DNA of 64,000 bases, taken from Paenibacillus lautus NBRC 15380 (GTDB lineage Bacteria; Bacillota; Bacilli; Paenibacillales; Paenibacillaceae). The DNA lies in NCBI RefSeq assembly GCF_004000945.1, contig NZ_BIMF01000009.1:62001-126000 (forward strand), in the 5' to 3' direction. Positions 21,636 to 30,702 of this stretch are shown one piece after another (within the stretch, counting starts at the first letter, position 1; every line of letters begins with the position of its first letter). The position numbers and the translations under genes are program-made. The notes beneath the pieces are model-generated. The model was not told the DNA's origin. It was given only the letters and a program-made list of their open reading frames with translations, and ran no database searches.

Positions 21636-22946
21636 TTAACGAATTTGCGTATCGGCTTGCGTCTGCGCATCTTTCAGAACGGTATCCACATCTTTACCGC
21701 CGAGATACGCCTGCATAGCAACGACCATAATATCCTCGATGGCGTAAGTGTTCATGCCGTAGTTCACGTTAGGAATTTGTTCAGTCCAAGTCGCAAAGTC
21801 CGATACGACTTTTTGCCCTTGGAAATACTCATCCGCTGCCGCGTAAGCTTCTCCGCTTGCGGCGGCTTTCAGGGTGCCGATAACCCCGACTTTTGTATTC
21901 AATGTCTGATACAGCTCAGCATCGGAAGCAAACGTCTTCGCGAGGAACTCCGCTGCTGCTTCTTTGCCATCTACATTCATCACATACCAGGAGCTGCCGC
22001 CCAGGTTGGATGCATGGACAGAGCCTTCTGTTGCCGCAAGCTTAGGAAGCGGAGCTACCGCCCATTTACCGGATTGGGAAGCTTCGGCTTTGATCGAAGG
22101 CGTGATCCAGTTGCCGGTCGGCACGGTAGCCACTTCACCGCTGTTGAATGCTCCAACGAATTGGCTCCAGTCCGAGTTCACCTTCACGATGCCGGAATCC
22201 ATCATTTCTTTGTACAATTCAAAGGCTTCCTTCAACGCAGCATTGCCTGCAATCGTCGGCGTTTGGCCATCTTCCGCCGTGTACCATGCCCCCGCTGATT
22301 GAATCATCATGCGGATGAGTCCCAGATCATTAGGATCCAGCGTGATCATGCTTTTGCCTGTTTTCTCTTTAACCGCTTTACCCATCTCGATGTACTGCTT
22401 CCAGTCGATGTCCTGCAGGTCATCCAGACTGTAGCCTGCCTGCTCGAGATAATCCGTTCGTACGTACATTCCCGTCACGCCGGAGTCAAACGGAACGCCG
22501 TACTGCTTGCCGTCAACGCTGGTCGGGCCGATCTTGTAATCTGCGAAGTCATCCACTTTCACGACGTCCGTCAATTCGTAGAAAGAATCCGGATACGCTT
22601 GCAAGAAGCTCTGTGCACGGTAATCCTCAATGAGCACGATGTTAGGCAACCCTTTCGTGGAACCGGAATTCAACCCGGTGTTGAGCTTTTGGACGATATC
22701 GGCCTGTGCATTCTCTACAATATTAATTGTGACATCCGGATTCACTTGAGCATAGGCTTCTTTAGCAACATTCATGGCGGCAATATTAAATGCCGGGTCC
22801 CAAGCCCAAACCGTAATCTCTTTTGACCCGGCACCGCCTTCATTGCCGGAATTGCCGGTGCTGTCCGATCCGCCTTCCGTACCACCCGAGGAACATGCCG
22901 ACAAGAGTACAACACCTGCGAGCAGTAAGCTCATTAATTTTTTCAA
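21636..22946 (-). CDS. Galactoside-binding lipoprotein (CUT1)
   Basis: 436 residues starting at a TTG codon 8 nt after GGGGG. Signal peptide with lipobox LSAC (Cys18), then a Gly/Ser-rich linker and a family-1 binding domain (ITVWAWDPAFNIAAM, QYGVPFDSGVTGMYVRTDYL, WYTAEDGQTP). It is the first structural gene of the galactoside operon. Upstream lie a terminator, a perfect cre sequence and spaced direct repeats, all consistent with strong, sugar-dependent regulation. Confidence 0.92.
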   Translation of the reverse strand: MKKLMSLLLAGVVLLSACSSGGTEGGSDSTGNSGNEGGAGSKEITVWAWDPAFNIAAMNVAKEAYAQVNPDVTINIVENAQADIVQKLNTGLNSGSTKGLPNIVLIEDYRAQSFLQAYPDSFYELTDVVKVDDFADYKIGPTSVDGKQYGVPFDSGVTGMYVRTDYLEQAGYSLDDLQDIDWKQYIEMGKAVKEKTGKSMITLDPNDLGLIRMMIQSAGAWYTAEDGQTPTIAGNAALKEAFELYKEMMDSGIVKVNSDWSQFVGAFNSGEVATVPTGNWITPSIKAEASQSGKWAVAPLPKLAATEGSVHASNLGGSSWYVMNVDGKEAAAEFLAKTFASDAELYQTLNTKVGVIGTLKAAASGEAYAAADEYFQGQKVVSDFATWTEQIPNVNYGMNTYAIEDIMVVAMQAYLGGKDVDTVLKDAQTQADTQIR

Positions 22947-22982
22947 TGCGTAAACCCCCTTTTTAATCTGAAAAATAATAAA

Positions 22983-23016
22983 AGATGGAAGCGTTTTCTC
23001 TGCTGCGCCTCCATCT
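22983..23016 (-). terminator. Terminator after the galactoside two-component genes
   Basis: Stem AGATGGAAGCG / CGCCTCCATCT (one mismatch) followed on the minus strand by a T-rich tract, about 117 nt past the kinase stop. It lies between the inferred promoter of the binding-protein gene and that gene, so it could also act as an attenuator. Confidence 0.65.
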
Positions 23017-23023
23017 TATCATT

Positions 23024-23039
23024 TTGTATTCGTTTTCAT
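23024..23039 (-). promoter_or_regulatory. cre site (CcpA) at the galactoside promoter
   Basis: ATGAAAACGAATACAA on the minus strand matches the Bacillus cre consensus WTGNNARCGNWWWCAW at every position. It overlaps a plausible -10 (TACAAA, 23028-23023), where CcpA binding would repress. A weaker cre-like sequence lies at 22986-22999. Confidence 0.6.
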
Positions 23040-23040
23040 T

Positions 23041-23111
23041 GGCACTATCTTTGTTAGCTTTGGTGCTATTATTGGATCCTGTTTTTGCTTTCATACCGGC
23101 TCTGGTACTAT
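23041..23111 (-). promoter_or_regulatory. Three spaced direct repeats, candidate response-regulator boxes
   Basis: On the minus strand ATAGTACC (23111-23104), ATAGCACC (23069-23062) and ATAGTGCC (23048-23041). Start-to-start distances are 42 and 21 bp, multiples of two helical turns. AraC-type regulators bind such phased direct repeats; the proximal box would cover the -35 region of the promoter for the binding-protein gene. Confidence 0.5.
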
Positions 23112-23132
23112 TTTTAGGTTCTTGTAATATCT

Positions 23133-24923
23133 TTAGCTTTTGGTCAATGGAAGCGTAATGATGATTTTTGTTCCTTCACTGCGTTTGCTTGTAATGCTGA
23201 CCCCGTATTTCTCGCCGTACATCAATTTAATTCGGTCATCCACATTGCGTATCCCGATGCCGGAGAACAGTTGGCGTTTACTCATCGGCGCAGGCAACGG
23301 GTCTTCCTCCGACGGGTTGTGTTCCAGATTCATTCCGTCCCCGTCATCTGCAACTTCACATACAAGCTGATCTTCCTGGACGGCAATCATGATTAAAATC
23401 CTTCCCTCTCCCTTGATGTTGAACCCATGGAAGAATGCGTTCTCAATAAAAGGCTGAAGAATGAGTTTAGGCATATGATAATCCAGGCTATCCGGCTCTA
23501 CAAAGTAATGAACGCGGATTTTCTCTCCGTAACGCACATGATTGATATATACATAATGCTTCAGCGTCTCCAGCTCCTGCCGGACAGGTATGGTGGAATG
23601 AATATCGCTGACCGTATTTTGCAGGAGCGAAATGAGCGCGTTAATCGTACCCGCAGCTTTTTCCTTGTTGCCCTGCTGCACCAGAAATTTGATCGAAGCC
23701 AGCGTATTATACAAAAAATGCGGATTGATCTGCATTTGGAGCGCGGCCAGCTCCGCATGTCGCTGCTGCTTCTGGGTTTCCATCAATCGATCCACATAAT
23801 CATGCAGCGCATCAAGCATATAGTTGAAGGCGTTCCCCAGCTCCTTGACTTCATAACTGCTGTTTTCAACATCGACATGATGATCGAATCCGCTCGTCGG
23901 AATGCTCGACATTTGTCCGACGAGGACACGGAGTGACTGCGTCATCCGCCGGGTGATCAGAAAAACAATGACCAGCGATATCGCAACGATGGCCATGATG
24001 GTCAAGGTGACTGCTTTCGCATTCACCATCTGTCCGGTCACGGCTTTCTTGTCGATCATATTCACCAAATAAAATTCAAATTCCGGCAGGTATTCCGAGA
24101 ACACAATTCGTTCGTTCCCCATCACATAGGCAGATTGATCGTCCTCTCCCTCGCCCTGATCCGTTACGACTTCTTGAAGCAGCCCCTCATCCGACATCCC
24201 GATCAATTCGGTCCGGTTGCTGGATACAATGACCCCTTCCTCGTTCAACAGCACGACGTCATTGCCTTCGCTTGTAAAATTCGCATAGAAGGGTTTAAAA
24301 TTCCGATCGCGAATGATCACGTACAGAGTGCCGTAAATTTTGCCGGTCGACTGATCAAAGAGAGCTTTGGAAGCAACGAGCATGGGCTCCTGTGCGTCTG
24401 CGCTATGATCCTCGCCGCGATAGAGCTGGTATAAGATTTGCGCAGGATGAGCCATGGTTGCTTTTGTAATCGGGTGATCCTTCAATTCCTCAGCTGAGAC
24501 AGACCAATACCAAGGATCGGTAGAATAACTTCTGCCATTCGCTCCAACGATCATAATACCAACGTCATAGGCGCTAAAGTTGGACTGAACCGACTTCATG
24601 CCCTCTGTCATCTGGTACGTTTTCATCGCAAGCGCCACGGCCTCCGTCTCTCCGCCTGATAAATAGCTGCGGATTGCCGCATTCTGGGCGATCATGGTGG
24701 CACCGGTTGCAATAGCGTTATTATAGGACTCCAGGTTTGACTTCATCTGGTTCAACAGCTTGCCGTTCGTGATGCTGAAGGTCTGGAGAAATAATTTTTC
24801 CGACATGCTGATGGTAATAGACAACGTCAGGAGTGATACGGTAACGATGCTGATGAGGGTCACAAGAAACAGCTTAAGGAATAGGCCCTGTTTTCTAAAA
24901 TTGTTTATGACTTTTCCGATCAT
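23133..24923 (-). CDS. Sensor histidine kinase, YesM type (galactoside system)
   Basis: 596 residues: first helix 15-40, extracellular dCACHE-like sensor to about 295, second helix 303-325, HAMP, then His_kinase with phospho-acceptor His402 in QINPHFLYN and HATPase (VADDGDGMNL, GIGIRNVDDRIKL). It overlaps the response regulator gene by 4 nt (ATGA). It probably senses an extracellular galactoside, directly or through the binding protein of the adjacent operon. Confidence 0.94.
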   Translation of the reverse strand: MIGKVINNFRKQGLFLKLFLVTLISIVTVSLLTLSITISMSEKLFLQTFSITNGKLLNQMKSNLESYNNAIATGATMIAQNAAIRSYLSGGETEAVALAMKTYQMTEGMKSVQSNFSAYDVGIMIVGANGRSYSTDPWYWSVSAEELKDHPITKATMAHPAQILYQLYRGEDHSADAQEPMLVASKALFDQSTGKIYGTLYVIIRDRNFKPFYANFTSEGNDVVLLNEEGVIVSSNRTELIGMSDEGLLQEVVTDQGEGEDDQSAYVMGNERIVFSEYLPEFEFYLVNMIDKKAVTGQMVNAKAVTLTIMAIVAISLVIVFLITRRMTQSLRVLVGQMSSIPTSGFDHHVDVENSSYEVKELGNAFNYMLDALHDYVDRLMETQKQQRHAELAALQMQINPHFLYNTLASIKFLVQQGNKEKAAGTINALISLLQNTVSDIHSTIPVRQELETLKHYVYINHVRYGEKIRVHYFVEPDSLDYHMPKLILQPFIENAFFHGFNIKGEGRILIMIAVQEDQLVCEVADDGDGMNLEHNPSEEDPLPAPMSKRQLFSGIGIRNVDDRIKLMYGEKYGVSITSKRSEGTKIIITLPLTKS

Positions 24924-26491
24924 GATTCCCGTATCTCCTGCACGTCTTGTCTCCGAAACTGGCTCGGGGAGATGCCAGTCTGCTTCTTGAACACCTTAGT
25001 GAAGTAACTCTGATCCGAATATCCCACGCTTGCGCTGATATCGGAAATCGTGTGTTCCGTTGTCATGAGCAGCTCCATCGCTTTTTCCAACCGAATTTTA
25101 TTGAGGTACTCACTGAAACCTTCTCCATTATACGCAGCGAAATAACTCGACAGATAAGAAGCATTGAAGTGGAACTGCCTGGCCACTCCGGTGAGCGTGA
25201 TGGGATCTGCGTAATGGTCCTGAATATATTCGAGCAGCCGGGTCATATTGGGATTCACGGATGTATTCGTCTCGCCTATCGCGCGTTCAGCTTCCTGAAT
25301 AAAGGTTTCAACAACGGCGATGGCTTCTCCGGCATACCTGGCTTCGTCTATTTTTCGGAAATAGTCGTATTTGGCATTCTCCAGGCTCCCAGTCTCCACC
25401 TTCATTTTTCCAAACGTGGTTGTTACGTTAAATATGAAATTCCCCAGAAATGATTTAAATTCGAAAATATCCGTACGATAATCCATCGAACGCAGGTGAA
25501 CGTATTCCAAAAAACTGGTGAAGGCCTTCTGGTACTGCCTACGTTTCAACTGTTCCATGAATTCACCCATGTCATATTCGAGATACGCATCCGGAAGGGC
25601 GGGCAAATGTTCATGTTCAATCAAAGTCCGATCCTCCAGGAAAAAGCCATATCGCATGAGTTTCAAATAATTGTCATGATAAATCTCACCAAGACTCTTA
25701 AATTCTGTAAAGCTCCGGCTGATCACGAAATGCGTCTCTTTCGTAAAATGTGCCATTTGGGAGATGAGATGCCGGAGTTCAATAACAAGCTCGTCCCACC
25801 GCTCAGGACTCACGTTGAGCAGAAAAAGCGCCGTATCGTTGATAAACTTCAACCGCATATACACGATCTCGGACAAAGCAAGCTTCTGGAGTCCTCGTTC
25901 CATTTCGTTTCCGAAACTCCATTTGTCACCGGAATCTTTCATATGTTTCATATCCGCCCCAAAGAACAAATACTGCCCATAAGGGAATTTCGAATCCAAT
26001 ACCACAGGCTCCAGCGCAGTCTCATATCCAGTCATAAGTTTCTCAACGGCTTGCAAGATCTGCCCTTCCTCTCGATCCGCGCTTGGATCATCCTCCGGCT
26101 TCATGGCGACCATTTTGGCCGTAGTCTTATTTAGGATGGATAACAGATAATCGGCTTCCAGCTTCGGCTTCAGGATATAGTCCGCTACACCACTCTGAAA
26201 AGTAGACCGGACGTAATCGTACTCACTGAAACTGCTGAGCACGATGATTTCAATGTGAGGATACTTTTCCTTAACGAGCTTGACCAGTTTCTCTCCGCCC
26301 ATGACAGGCATTACGATATCGGTAAGAATGACGTGAGGATTCACCTCATCCATCAAACTCAGTGCTTCAGAACCGTTAGAAGCCTCACCGACGATTTGGT
26401 ACCCCTCCTGTTCCCAATTGAGCAGATGCTTAATTCCCTGCCTGACAAGCATTTCGTCATCCACGATCATGATCTTGAATATGAGTTTCAT
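24920..26491 (-). CDS. AraC-type response regulator, YesN type (galactoside system)
   Basis: 523 residues. Receiver domain with phospho-acceptor Asp58 in VILTDIVMP and switch Lys in YILKPKLEAD; a long middle domain; AraC helix-turn-helix at the C-terminus (LTGVARQFHFNASYLSSYFA, ISDISASVGYSDQSYFTKVF). The frame is open to 26530, but ATG 26491 follows AGGGGG at 6-7 nt. The likely target is the binding-protein/permease/lacZ operon downstream, via the boxes at 23041-23111. Confidence 0.94.
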   Translation of the reverse strand: MKLIFKIMIVDDEMLVRQGIKHLLNWEQEGYQIVGEASNGSEALSLMDEVNPHVILTDIVMPVMGGEKLVKLVKEKYPHIEIIVLSSFSEYDYVRSTFQSGVADYILKPKLEADYLLSILNKTTAKMVAMKPEDDPSADREEGQILQAVEKLMTGYETALEPVVLDSKFPYGQYLFFGADMKHMKDSGDKWSFGNEMERGLQKLALSEIVYMRLKFINDTALFLLNVSPERWDELVIELRHLISQMAHFTKETHFVISRSFTEFKSLGEIYHDNYLKLMRYGFFLEDRTLIEHEHLPALPDAYLEYDMGEFMEQLKRRQYQKAFTSFLEYVHLRSMDYRTDIFEFKSFLGNFIFNVTTTFGKMKVETGSLENAKYDYFRKIDEARYAGEAIAVVETFIQEAERAIGETNTSVNPNMTRLLEYIQDHYADPITLTGVARQFHFNASYLSSYFAAYNGEGFSEYLNKIRLEKAMELLMTTEHTISDISASVGYSDQSYFTKVFKKQTGISPSQFRRQDVQEIRES

Positions 26492-26524
26492 ACCTGTCCC
26501 CCTTGCAGCTTTGTAACCTTTCGC

Positions 26525-26542
26525 ATTCATACATGTATGAAT
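26525..26542. promoter_or_regulatory. Perfect 18-bp palindrome upstream of the response regulator
   Basis: ATTCATACA/TGTATGAAT, 34 nt before the start codon and just after the terminator of the upstream operon. It is probably a regulator site; the binder is unknown. Confidence 0.45.
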
Positions 26543-26548
26543 ACCATT

Positions 26549-26575
26549 AAAAAAAAGCCCTGAGATTACCAGGGC
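26549..26575 (-). terminator. Terminator of the dehydrogenase/lactonase operon
   Basis: Stem GCCCTG / CAGGGC followed by a run of eight T on the minus strand, about 155 nt after the dehydrogenase stop. Confidence 0.8.
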
Positions 26576-26731
26576 ATATCCCTTTCATACCCGCCGTGAT
26601 TTCTAATGTAACCGTTTACGATTTGCTGGATATGGCAAAATCCTCATCCGTCAATGGAAGAGAATCTGCGCGGAAAGAATGAAGACATACTGTTATCATA
26701 CACTGCAAAATACAATTAAGAAATAGATGGT

Positions 26732-27745
26732 TCAAAGTTCCACCATCGCCTTAATCACCTTGGCGGAAGGACGGAGCCAGCCCTGAAATTCTTGGATTAA
26801 ATCGTCAAAACGGCAGCGATGGGTTATGTACGGATTTACATCAATGCCGCCTTCCGAGATCCGCTTCATCACATCATGGAAATCATCCCTGGTCGCATTA
26901 CGGCTGCCCATCAGCGTCAATTCCCGTTTATGGAATTCGGGATCCTGAAATGTAATGTCTCCTTGGATCAAACCGACATACACCAGGGTCCCCCCGTGTG
27001 CGACCCTATGAAAAGCGTTGGTCATGGATGATTGGTTTCCCGTTGCATCCAAAACGATGGAGGGAAATTCACCATTCGTTAAAGCCGAAAGAACGGACGG
27101 TTCTTCTCCCGCCTGGATGGTATGATCTACCTTTGCCCAGGCTTTGCAGAAGGCTAACCGATCGGCATTCATATCCATGGCCATAACGGTGGCTCCCGAT
27201 GCTTTGGCAAAAGCCATGATCCCGAGTCCGATCGGACCGGCTCCGATGACTAAAACCGTATCCCCGGGGGTCACATTCGCCCGTTTAACGCCATGAGCCC
27301 CGATAGCCAGCGGTTCTATCAAGGCAGCCTGATCCAAGGTCAGCCCTTCCGTCCGCATCAAATGGCGAATCGGAACGGAGATGCGCTCGCGCATGCCGCC
27401 ATCGATATGCACGCCCATCACCTTCAACGATCTACAACAGTTTGTTTTGCCTCTAAGGCAAGGCAAGCATTCCCCACAGTGAATGTAAGGAATGATGCTG
27501 ACGGTGTCTCCGGGCTTCAATCCCTCTTCGTTAGCTCCGACTTCTTCAATGATCCCGGATAGCTCGTGGCCGAGAATACGCGGGTACGTAAAAAAAGGCT
27601 GATTACCACGAAAGGCATGCAGATCCGTGCCGCAAATTCCGATCCGCTTGATGCGGACAATAGCTTCTCCTTCGAGCAATGAAGGTTCGGGCAAATCCTC
27701 GCGGTATTGAAATTCCCCGATCCCTTGACATACGATTCCCTTCAT
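26732..27745 (-). CDS. Zinc-dependent medium-chain dehydrogenase (sugar-acid type)
   Basis: 337 residues. Catalytic-zinc ligands in GICGTDLHAF and GHE, structural-zinc cysteines in CGECLPCLRGKTNCC, and the Rossmann motif GAGPIGLG. Closest in style to RspB / L-galactonate-type oxidoreductases. ATG 27745 follows GGAGGAGG. It lies last in an operon with an aldo/keto reductase and a lactonase, so oxidation of a sugar acid or its keto-deoxy form is likely; the exact substrate is inference. Confidence 0.88.
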   Translation of the reverse strand: MKGIVCQGIGEFQYREDLPEPSLLEGEAIVRIKRIGICGTDLHAFRGNQPFFTYPRILGHELSGIIEEVGANEEGLKPGDTVSIIPYIHCGECLPCLRGKTNCCRSLKVMGVHIDGGMRERISVPIRHLMRTEGLTLDQAALIEPLAIGAHGVKRANVTPGDTVLVIGAGPIGLGIMAFAKASGATVMAMDMNADRLAFCKAWAKVDHTIQAGEEPSVLSALTNGEFPSIVLDATGNQSSMTNAFHRVAHGGTLVYVGLIQGDITFQDPEFHKRELTLMGSRNATRDDFHDVMKRISEGGIDVNPYITHRCRFDDLIQEFQGWLRPSAKVIKAMVEL

Positions 27746-27764
27746 CCCAGCAGCCTCCTCCTCA

Positions 27765-28706
27765 TCATCCGATGCCTTCATTGTATTCCGGACGTCCACT
27801 TGTCCAGGTCCGCCCTTGTACGGGCTCCAATATCTTCAATACTTCGGCTAAGAGGGTTTGATCCAGCGGCTCCTCAGTCCAAGCAGCATTACGTTTTATA
27901 TTGTCGGGATTGGCCGTACTGACCAGCGTCGTCGGAATCTGTTCATTCGAGGTTGAGAATTGCACGGCTAGCTTCGCAATATCCGTTCCAGCTTTAGCAC
28001 AATGCTCGGCAGCACGCCTGCAGGCTTCCTTGATTTCCGCTGAAGCCGGATGCCAGGACGGCGCTCCTCGGGGACCGAGAAGGCCCATAGATAAGGGAGA
28101 TGCGTTGATGAGCCCGATTCCCTCTTCGTCAAGCAGCGGCAGCAAACCGGTAAGCGTCTGGTCGTTCAAAGAATAGTGGCAGTAAGAAATGATGGCGTCC
28201 ACTTCGACTTGAGGCAGCAGTTTTTCGAACAGTTGCAGAGGCAGACCGCAAATCCCTCCAAAACGGATTTTGCCCTTTTCTTTTAATAGTCGGAGTGCAG
28301 GAAGGGCCTCCTCCATCACAACGGATGCGGGAGCGAACTCAATATCATGCAAAAAGAGAATGTCCACGTAATCGGTTTGGAGTCGCTTCAAGCTCTCATC
28401 GATACTGTCGATAATCCGCTTGGACGTGAAATCAAAATCATTCTCGCCATAACGGCCTGCTTTCGTTGATAGGATGAACTTATCCCTCGGTACCTGTTGA
28501 ATAGCTTTGCCAAGCACGGTTTCCGCCTTCGTCATTCCGTAATAAGGGGATACATCGATCAAATTGATGCCCGCCTCCATGGCTGCGTGCACGGTACGGA
28601 TTCCCTCGTTGTCGTTAGTTTCCCGAAAGACGGAGCCTAACGAAGAAGCTCCGAAGCCTAATACGGAAACATCCAGACCGGTTCGGCCTAACTTACGGTA
28701 TTTCAT
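27765..28706 (-). CDS. Aldo/keto reductase, L-fucose/D-threo-aldose 1-dehydrogenase type
   Basis: 313 residues, an AKR barrel. MKYRKLGRTGLDVSVLGFGA is the usual first strand; the catalytic Asp-Tyr region is LIDVSPYYGMTKAETVLGKA, followed by LSTKAGRYG and a His in LFLHDIEFA. Family members oxidise L-fucose, L-galactose or related aldoses to lactones. The start overlaps the upstream lactonase gene by 14 nt; an ATG three codons earlier is also possible. The pairing with a lactonase supports a sugar-to-lactone-to-acid route. Confidence 0.88.
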   Translation of the reverse strand: MKYRKLGRTGLDVSVLGFGASSLGSVFRETNDNEGIRTVHAAMEAGINLIDVSPYYGMTKAETVLGKAIQQVPRDKFILSTKAGRYGENDFDFTSKRIIDSIDESLKRLQTDYVDILFLHDIEFAPASVVMEEALPALRLLKEKGKIRFGGICGLPLQLFEKLLPQVEVDAIISYCHYSLNDQTLTGLLPLLDEEGIGLINASPLSMGLLGPRGAPSWHPASAEIKEACRRAAEHCAKAGTDIAKLAVQFSTSNEQIPTTLVSTANPDNIKRNAAWTEEPLDQTLLAEVLKILEPVQGRTWTSGRPEYNEGIG

Positions 28707-29553
28707 GATGAACACCATCCTTTTCCAACTTATAGAACGCCTTGGCATTCAGACCGAACAAACGCGCATGTTCCCGTTCCCCCCATGGCTTCGGCAGCGC
28801 TTCTGCCAGTACGTCAACCACTTGGTCATATTCAGCCGATAGCAGGCACACGGGCCAATCGCTGCCGAACATGACCCGATCAGGACCGAACATCGCCGTC
28901 ACTTTATGTACATACGCATTAAAATCTTCCTGGCTCCACCGGCGATGCTCCGCCTCGGTCACCATACCGGAGAGCTTGCAGTAGATGCGCGGAAAACGGG
29001 CGATTTGTTTCATGAAGCTCTCCCAGGGTTCGACCTGTCCGCTTCGGATCGGCGGCTTGCCCAGATGATCGATGACTCCGCGGATGCCGGGGACCTGTTG
29101 GATTAACTTCAGCAGCGGCTCCAACTGATGACTCCGAACAAGAAGATCGATCGGAACATCATCCTTGACATATTCGTTCAATGCTTGGATGAATGAAGGC
29201 TCCAGGATCACATTGGCATCCGGCATATCCTGAATCATGATGCGAAAGCCGATAAATTTCGGGTGTTGCCGAAATCGCTCATAATGCCGGCGGTGCTCCG
29301 GATCGAACAGATCGATCCATCCTACCACTCCGACAATGGAAGAATCGCGATCCGCCAACGATAACAGATAGTCCGTCTCTTCCACGGTCGGTGCCGCCTG
29401 AACCGTTATACTGCCGTCCAATTGGTGCGAATCCAAATGCGGCTGAAGATCGGAGGGCAGGAAGTTTCGATAAAGCTCCGGAACCTCCGGCGTGATCCAT
29501 TCATAATCCCCTCGCTCAATCAGCCAATAATGCTGGTGGGCATCCAATCTCAT
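28693..29553 (-). CDS. Amidohydrolase, L-fuconolactonase / L-rhamnonolactonase type (COG3618)
   Basis: 286 residues of the Amidohydro_2 fold. It begins MRLDAHQHYW with the metal-binding HQH, and has GVIDHLGKPP, LSGMVTEAE and the terminal MFGSDWP motif with its Asp. The family opens sugar-1,4- or 1,5-lactones to acids. It is the first gene of the operon, divergent from the AraC regulator. With the reductase and Zn dehydrogenase it outlines an oxidative deoxysugar pathway lacking a local dehydratase and aldolase. Confidence 0.88.
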   Translation of the reverse strand: MRLDAHQHYWLIERGDYEWITPEVPELYRNFLPSDLQPHLDSHQLDGSITVQAAPTVEETDYLLSLADRDSSIVGVVGWIDLFDPEHRRHYERFRQHPKFIGFRIMIQDMPDANVILEPSFIQALNEYVKDDVPIDLLVRSHQLEPLLKLIQQVPGIRGVIDHLGKPPIRSGQVEPWESFMKQIARFPRIYCKLSGMVTEAEHRRWSQEDFNAYVHKVTAMFGPDRVMFGSDWPVCLLSAEYDQVVDVLAEALPKPWGEREHARLFGLNAKAFYKLEKDGVHHEIP

Positions 29554-29593
29554 AAACATCCCTGCCTTTCAGGTGTCATGTTCGCTATCTTTA

Positions 29594-29618
29594 TTGTACG
29601 TTCAAAATCTGTGTACAA
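29594..29618. promoter_or_regulatory. Inverted repeat in the lactonase/AraC divergent region
   Basis: Arms TTGTAC and GTACAA separated by 13 nt, about 40 nt upstream of the lactonase start and 75 nt upstream of the AraC gene. A candidate operator for the AraC protein. Confidence 0.4.
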
Positions 29619-29692
29619 AAATAGCTCAGGATTGCATTTTTATAACTTATTTTGATATTGTTGTTCTTATTAGAGGATAAGGAGTGGTGGTC

Positions 29693-30568
29693 ATGACTCC
29701 CCTGCGTAAACCATTTCAAGGGGATCCCCTGTTTCCGATGGAATTGGTTTATCGGACTAAGAAAAGCCCCCAATTAGAGCTGCCTCATCATTTGCATGAT
29801 CTTTACGAATTGGTTTATGTGTACCAGGGAAAAGGCACTTTTTTTATTGAAAACAAGCTGATGGAGAAAAAAGAAGGCGACCTTTTCATCATACCTGGAA
29901 ACACGATTCACAGCTCTTTCCCTGACCCGAACCAGCCGATTGTTTCGAGTGCTTTATTCTTTGCGCCTTCGCTTGTCCTCGGTGCGAATGGAAGCGATTT
30001 GCAATACTCCATCCTCAGCTGCTTTGAATATGCTCAAAAAACAGGGTCCTATCGTTATGAATTGCCCAAGTCGAACCAAACCTATATCGAGGACATGCTG
30101 AAAGGGATCTCGGAAGAGATCCGACTTGCCCAGCTGGGATTCCGTGAGGCGCTTGTACTTCAGCTGCGCTCCTTACTGCTGCATATCAATCGCTATATCA
30201 GTAACCTGTCCGCAGAACAAACGGCCCACTCCCAGATCGGCCCCGCCTGGCTGATGGATTCCATCCAATGGATTCACGAACATCTGGACCAGCCTATTGG
30301 ACTAGCTGCTCTGTCGGCCTATGCAGCGGTAGACCCCGCCCATTTTTCCCGCATGTTCAAGAAGTACACCGGTTTGCATCTGACGGGTTACATCCAGGCA
30401 AAACGGATCGCCCGTGCCAAAGAGTTCCTGCGAAATCATGAGGAGTCTGTCGGGCAAATCGCTGAAATCTGCGGATACGCCACGCTGACGCACTTTCATC
30501 GCAATTTCAAAAAATTGACGGGCTTGACCCCCGGAGCGTACAGGAAGCAGGCTGTTTCGCATCGTTAA
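29693..30568 (+). CDS. AraC-family regulator of the L-fucose-like operon
   Basis: 291 residues. N-terminal cupin (LPHHLHDLYELVYVYQGKGT, GDLFIIPGNTIHS) and C-terminal double helix-turn-helix (GLAALSAYAAVDPAHFSRMF, VGQIAEICGYATLTHFHRNF). Starts upstream of ATG 29693 are excluded by the position of AAGGAG (9 nt before it). Divergent orientation to the lactonase/reductase/dehydrogenase operon suggests sugar-responsive activation of it. Confidence 0.92.
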   Translation: MTPLRKPFQGDPLFPMELVYRTKKSPQLELPHHLHDLYELVYVYQGKGTFFIENKLMEKKEGDLFIIPGNTIHSSFPDPNQPIVSSALFFAPSLVLGANGSDLQYSILSCFEYAQKTGSYRYELPKSNQTYIEDMLKGISEEIRLAQLGFREALVLQLRSLLLHINRYISNLSAEQTAHSQIGPAWLMDSIQWIHEHLDQPIGLAALSAYAAVDPAHFSRMFKKYTGLHLTGYIQAKRIARAKEFLRNHEESVGQIAEICGYATLTHFHRNFKKLTGLTPGAYRKQAVSHR

Positions 30569-30579
30569 AGCACGCCAAC

Positions 30580-30606
30580 AAGCACTTGCGATCATCGCAA
30601 GTGCTT
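30580..30606 (+). terminator. Hairpin after the AraC gene
   Basis: Perfect 12-bp stem AAGCACTTGCGA / TCGCAAGTGCTT with a 3-nt loop, 12 nt after the stop; only a weak T-run follows. Confidence 0.65.
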
Positions 30607-30678
30607 ATTGCTTTACCTGGAACGAACGGATTCAAGAATTTCGTCCGTTGACAATGGCTCCCTCTAGAATTACGTTGA

Positions 30679-30702
30679 ATATAGTTAAGGACTTAACTAT
30701 AT
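30679..30702. promoter_or_regulatory. MarR operator, site 1
   Basis: 24-nt palindrome with arms ATAGTTAAG/CTTAACTAT around GA, extended by AT on both sides, ending inside the ATG of the MarR gene. TTGAAT-17-TATATG and TTGACA-17-TACGTT promoter pairs both place it over the transcription start. AAGGA in its centre is the ribosome site 9 nt before ATG 30701, so bound protein would block both transcription and the start region. Confidence 0.7.

Noticed and set aside
26559..26575. Small RNA or repeat element from the GCCCTG hairpin
   Set aside because: Position and T-run on the minus strand fit an ordinary terminator of the upstream operon.
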